A stretch of 8,687 nucleotides of DNA, from positions 1 to 8,687 of the forward strand of contig JBEBBO010000025.1 in NCBI GenBank assembly GCA_041158345.1, given 5' to 3'. Position numbers and translations under genes: made by a program. The notes beneath the pieces are model-generated. The model was not told where the DNA came from, ran no database searches, and was given only the letters and a program-made list of their open reading frames with translations. Of this stretch, positions 6,745 to 8,687 are shown piece by piece. Position 1 is the first letter of the stretch. The number at the start of each line of letters is the position of its first letter. This stretch comes from UBA6136 sp041158345. Lineage in GTDB: Bacteria; Pseudomonadota; Gammaproteobacteria; Methylococcales; Methylococcaceae.

Positions 6745-7337
6745 AAACAAACGCCTCATCACCCCTTCGCGGTCGCGCCATCCTGTTGCTGATTGCTTTG
6801 ACTGCCGTCGTTCCCTTCCTGGTGGCCTGGTATTACGCACAACACCCTGAGTTGATTGAGAAGACCAGCAACTATGGTACGTTGGTGGTGCCGGTTCAGA
6901 CCTTGCCACAAGATCGCCTGTTAGCGCAGCCCTTCAGCGATCCGCAGCGGGTTGAAGAAGTGAAGGGGCGTTGGGTGTTGTTGCAGGTCACTCACGATGG
7001 CTGTGGGGCCGTCTGCAAGGATGCGCTGCACCGAACCCATCAGGGCTGGTTGATGCTGAACAAGGAAATGCTGCGCGTTCGCCGCGTTCTATTGGTCAAG
7101 GACGCGAAGACCGCAAGTCAGGCAACGATTCAGCAAGATGACGCCGTGGTGCCGGCGGGAATTGACCCTGCGGTGCTCAAGACCCTTGAGGCGGCCCTGG
7201 GTGGGCCAGTTCCTGAAGGGGCGATTTTTCTGGTGGATCCTTTGATGAACGTTGCGCTTTGGTATGCACCCAGCTTTGATCCCTACCAGCTGGTGAAGGA
7301 TATCAAGCACCTCCTCAAGGCTTCCCAGATCGGCTGA
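6741..7337 (+). CDS. SCO-like membrane-anchored thioredoxin-fold protein (oxidase assembly)
   Basis: This 198-residue protein has one N-terminal signal-anchor helix (about 13-31) and a periplasmic domain. It carries C88-x3-C92 in DGCGAVCKDALH, the spacing used by SCO proteins to bind copper, followed by a helix and a thioredoxin-like end IFLVDPLMNVALWY (162-175) with a DPYQLVKDIKHLLK tail. Such genes regularly sit between SURF1 and ctaA in proteobacterial oxidase clusters. A role in copper or thiol chemistry during oxidase assembly is inferred from motif and position. The true start is ATG 6741, overlapping the SURF1 TGA as ATGA; longer in-frame starts lie inside SURF1. The next gene begins 34 bases later. 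Confidence 0.85.
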   Translation: MKTNASSPLRGRAILLLIALTAVVPFLVAWYYAQHPELIEKTSNYGTLVVPVQTLPQDRLLAQPFSDPQRVEEVKGRWVLLQVTHDGCGAVCKDALHRTHQGWLMLNKEMLRVRRVLLVKDAKTASQATIQQDDAVVPAGIDPAVLKTLEAALGGPVPEGAIFLVDPLMNVALWYAPSFDPYQLVKDIKHLLKASQIG

Positions 7338-7371
7338 AGTCATTTTTATTTTCCCAACAGACGAAGTTTTT

Positions 7372-8687
7372 ATGGAAACCCTCTTTCGCAACGTAATTCG
7401 GCTGGCTTTTTGGGCCACGCTCGTGATGATTCTCGCAGGAACGGCCCAGCGTATGATGGCGGCCGGGGTGGGTTGTCCCTCGGGTTTGGGCTGTGCGGAG
7501 ACGGGTGTCGGCGTCATTCAGGAGAGCCTTCAAGCCTGGTCCGGCACACTGGGTACAGTGCACCAAGGGATCGGGGCTGTGACCGGGGTTCTGGTTCTGT
7601 TGGCCGCCATTCTGGCCTTTGTGGTTCCGGCGGGGCGATCGCTGGGCGTTCGGATCCGTCTTGGACTGATTTTGCTGCTGGCCTCTGGCGAGGGTTACCT
7701 CGGGATGAATCTCGGGCACTGGAGTGGAATCCCTTTGGTGATGGTGGGCCATCTGGTGGCAGGTTTCGTGATAGCTGCACTGATGAATCAGGCGCTCCTT
7801 GCGATGTCTCCTCGAGTCATACCCAAGGCGCCGGCCCCAATCCTCCTGTTTTTGGCCCGAGCCAGCGAAATACTCCTTTTCTTCGTCGTCTTCCTCGGCG
7901 GATGGGTGTCTGCGACGGGTGCGGGATTGGCGTGTCCTGATTTCCCGACCTGCCGTGGGGTCCCCCTGCCTGAGGCGGATTACCCGGCTCTCATTCAGGG
8001 CCTGTTCGATCCAGCGGTGGATCCAAGGCTTTTACTGGCGCCTGCAGCCTCCGCCGCACTCCATGTGCTGCACCGGACGCTCGGCGGTGTTTTGCTCGTC
8101 TTGTTAACCGTATTGAGCTTTGGGGTAACGTCCAATCCCAAGGTGCCTGCCCTCAGTCGTCTGGGGCTGGGTTTGAATGGTCTCATTTTCATATCCGTTG
8201 CCACGGCCTTCGCCCTGGTTCAGCGCCATCTGCCGGTCGCGCTCGGTGTGATGCATGTCTTCTTCTCCCTCATGGCCCTGCTCTGGGTTGGCCGAATCCG
8301 CCACGGACTGGTCGGCGTCTCAGGGCTTTCGCCGGCAAAGGAAACCGGGGATGAGTCGCCTTCCGCTGCGGTGCCATCGGTCGCACCTCAGGTGTCACCC
8401 GTCGTCCCGACAGGATCGGTGACCGGCCGACTCCGAAGCCAGCTGGGGAAGACCCGTGGCGGATTGATGGGGTTTCTTCAGGGCCGGGGTGCCATTGACC
8501 GTGAATTTATGGAGGATCTCGAGGCGCAGCTTTTGATGGCCGATCTTGGGGTTTCGGCGACCCAGGACATCATCACGCACCTCTCGGAAAATCTGGAGCG
8601 TCAGGAACTATCCGATCGCGATACCCTGCGGCAGCGGCTCAGGGCACACCTGAGGAACCTGATTTTGCCGGTCAGCCAGCCGTTGGA
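7372..8687 (+). CDS. ctaA-ftsY: CtaA/COX15-like heme A synthase domain fused to FtsY (3' end outside window)
   Basis: One uninterrupted frame of 438 residues runs off the right edge. Residues 1-310 are a CtaA/COX15-like protein with about eight helices (near 10-29, 64-86, 94-112, 120-143, 156-182, 228-250, 262-283, 288-310), loop cysteine pairs C35/C41 and C188/C194 (CPDFPTC), and heme-ligand histidines H64, H127, H234 (LHVLHR) and H295. CtaA converts heme O to heme A for aa3 oxidases. A Ser/Pro/Val-rich linker (about 318-350) leads to an FtsY N domain (352-438) with RLRSQLGKTRGGL, IDREFMEDLEAQLLMADLGV and a terminal LPVSQPL like the residues preceding FtsY's G domain. FtsY is the receptor for SRP-ribosome complexes. 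The catalytic Glu (ExxH) is Gly61, and HR is HQ. The ATG has only a weak GAAG site and follows the SCO-like gene by 34 bases. The domain calls are firm; that the fusion is real needs confirmation. Confidence 0.85.
   Translation, partial: METLFRNVIRLAFWATLVMILAGTAQRMMAAGVGCPSGLGCAETGVGVIQESLQAWSGTLGTVHQGIGAVTGVLVLLAAILAFVVPAGRSLGVRIRLGLILLLASGEGYLGMNLGHWSGIPLVMVGHLVAGFVIAALMNQALLAMSPRVIPKAPAPILLFLARASEILLFFVVFLGGWVSATGAGLACPDFPTCRGVPLPEADYPALIQGLFDPAVDPRLLLAPAASAALHVLHRTLGGVLLVLLTVLSFGVTSNPKVPALSRLGLGLNGLIFISVATAFALVQRHLPVALGVMHVFFSLMALLWVGRIRHGLVGVSGLSPAKETGDESPSAAVPSVAPQVSPVVPTGSVTGRLRSQLGKTRGGLMGFLQGRGAIDREFMEDLEAQLLMADLGVSATQDIITHLSENLERQELSDRDTLRQRLRAHLRNLILPVSQPL
8323..8687 (+). other. 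ftsY: Linker and FtsY N-domain part of the fusion
   Basis: Bases 8323-8421 encode the low-complexity linker and 8422-8687 the FtsY N domain, in the same frame as the membrane domain with no stop between them. A separate ftsY start is not well supported: GTG 8371, 8392 and 8419 and ATG 8467 lack a properly spaced ribosome site (AGGA lies only 3 bases before GTG 8419). An ATG at 8351, preceded by GGAA, is in another frame and stops after 23 codons. The G domain (GTPase) should follow beyond the window. Confidence 0.75.

Noticed and set aside
8351..8422. A separate ftsY gene starting at ATG 8351 (GGAA upstream), i.e. ctaA and ftsY as ordinary neighbours
   Set aside because: That ATG is not in the FtsY frame and stops after 23 codons, while FtsY and CtaA share one frame. 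Restoring a normal ctaA stop and ftsY start there would need more than one sequence error. It remains the best error hypothesis and is why read-level checking is suggested.

Overview
The window looks like a chromosomal segment of a gammaproteobacterium, plausibly an autotrophic or sulfur-oxidising one. The main pointers are a 2[4Fe-4S] ferredoxin very like the Allochromatium vinosum type directly after coaD, a compact gap-pyk-fbp sugar-phosphate cluster, and an aa3-oxidase assembly cluster (DUF2909, SURF1, a SCO-like CxxxC protein, CtaA). This placement is inferred from recalled family sequences and gene order, not from a search. I saw no insertion sequence, phage gene, CRISPR array, tRNA or rRNA.

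Layout. Bases 1-449 hold the 3' end of coaD and the ferredoxin gene on the + strand. A convergent TelA-family gene follows (446-1660, - strand), and its stop codon overlaps the ferredoxin stop. Bases 1661-2041 are non-coding: a possible telA promoter with an inverted repeat, a fair sigma70-type promoter facing gap, and a roughly 255-nt leader that can form a series of hairpins. Bases 2042-5648 carry gap, pyk and fbp in a likely operon, with a strong 9-bp hairpin between gap and pyk. A bidirectional terminator (5668-5701) separates fbp from the convergent DUF2909 gene (5711-5953, - strand). From 6010 to the right edge runs SURF1, then the SCO-like gene overlapping it by ATGA, then a long open frame.

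The most unusual object is that last frame (7372 to beyond 8687). It begins as an eight-helix heme A synthase (CtaA/COX15-like) protein. With no stop codon and through a short Ser/Pro/Val-rich linker, it continues into the N domain of FtsY, the signal recognition particle receptor. The fusion would replace FtsY's usual acidic, peripheral A domain with an integral membrane domain whose predicted C-terminus lies in the cytoplasm, where FtsY must be.

Two further oddities may be related. The CtaA part keeps all four heme-ligand histidines and both loop cysteine pairs, but has Gly where the catalytic Glu of the first half is expected (and HQ for HR). SURF1 has Asn where a conserved His before the GYxxQWF motif is expected. 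No oxidase structural gene lies in the window. One testable idea is that the CtaA part has drifted from heme A synthesis towards being a membrane anchor or regulator for FtsY. A sequencing or assembly error at the junction is the main alternative.
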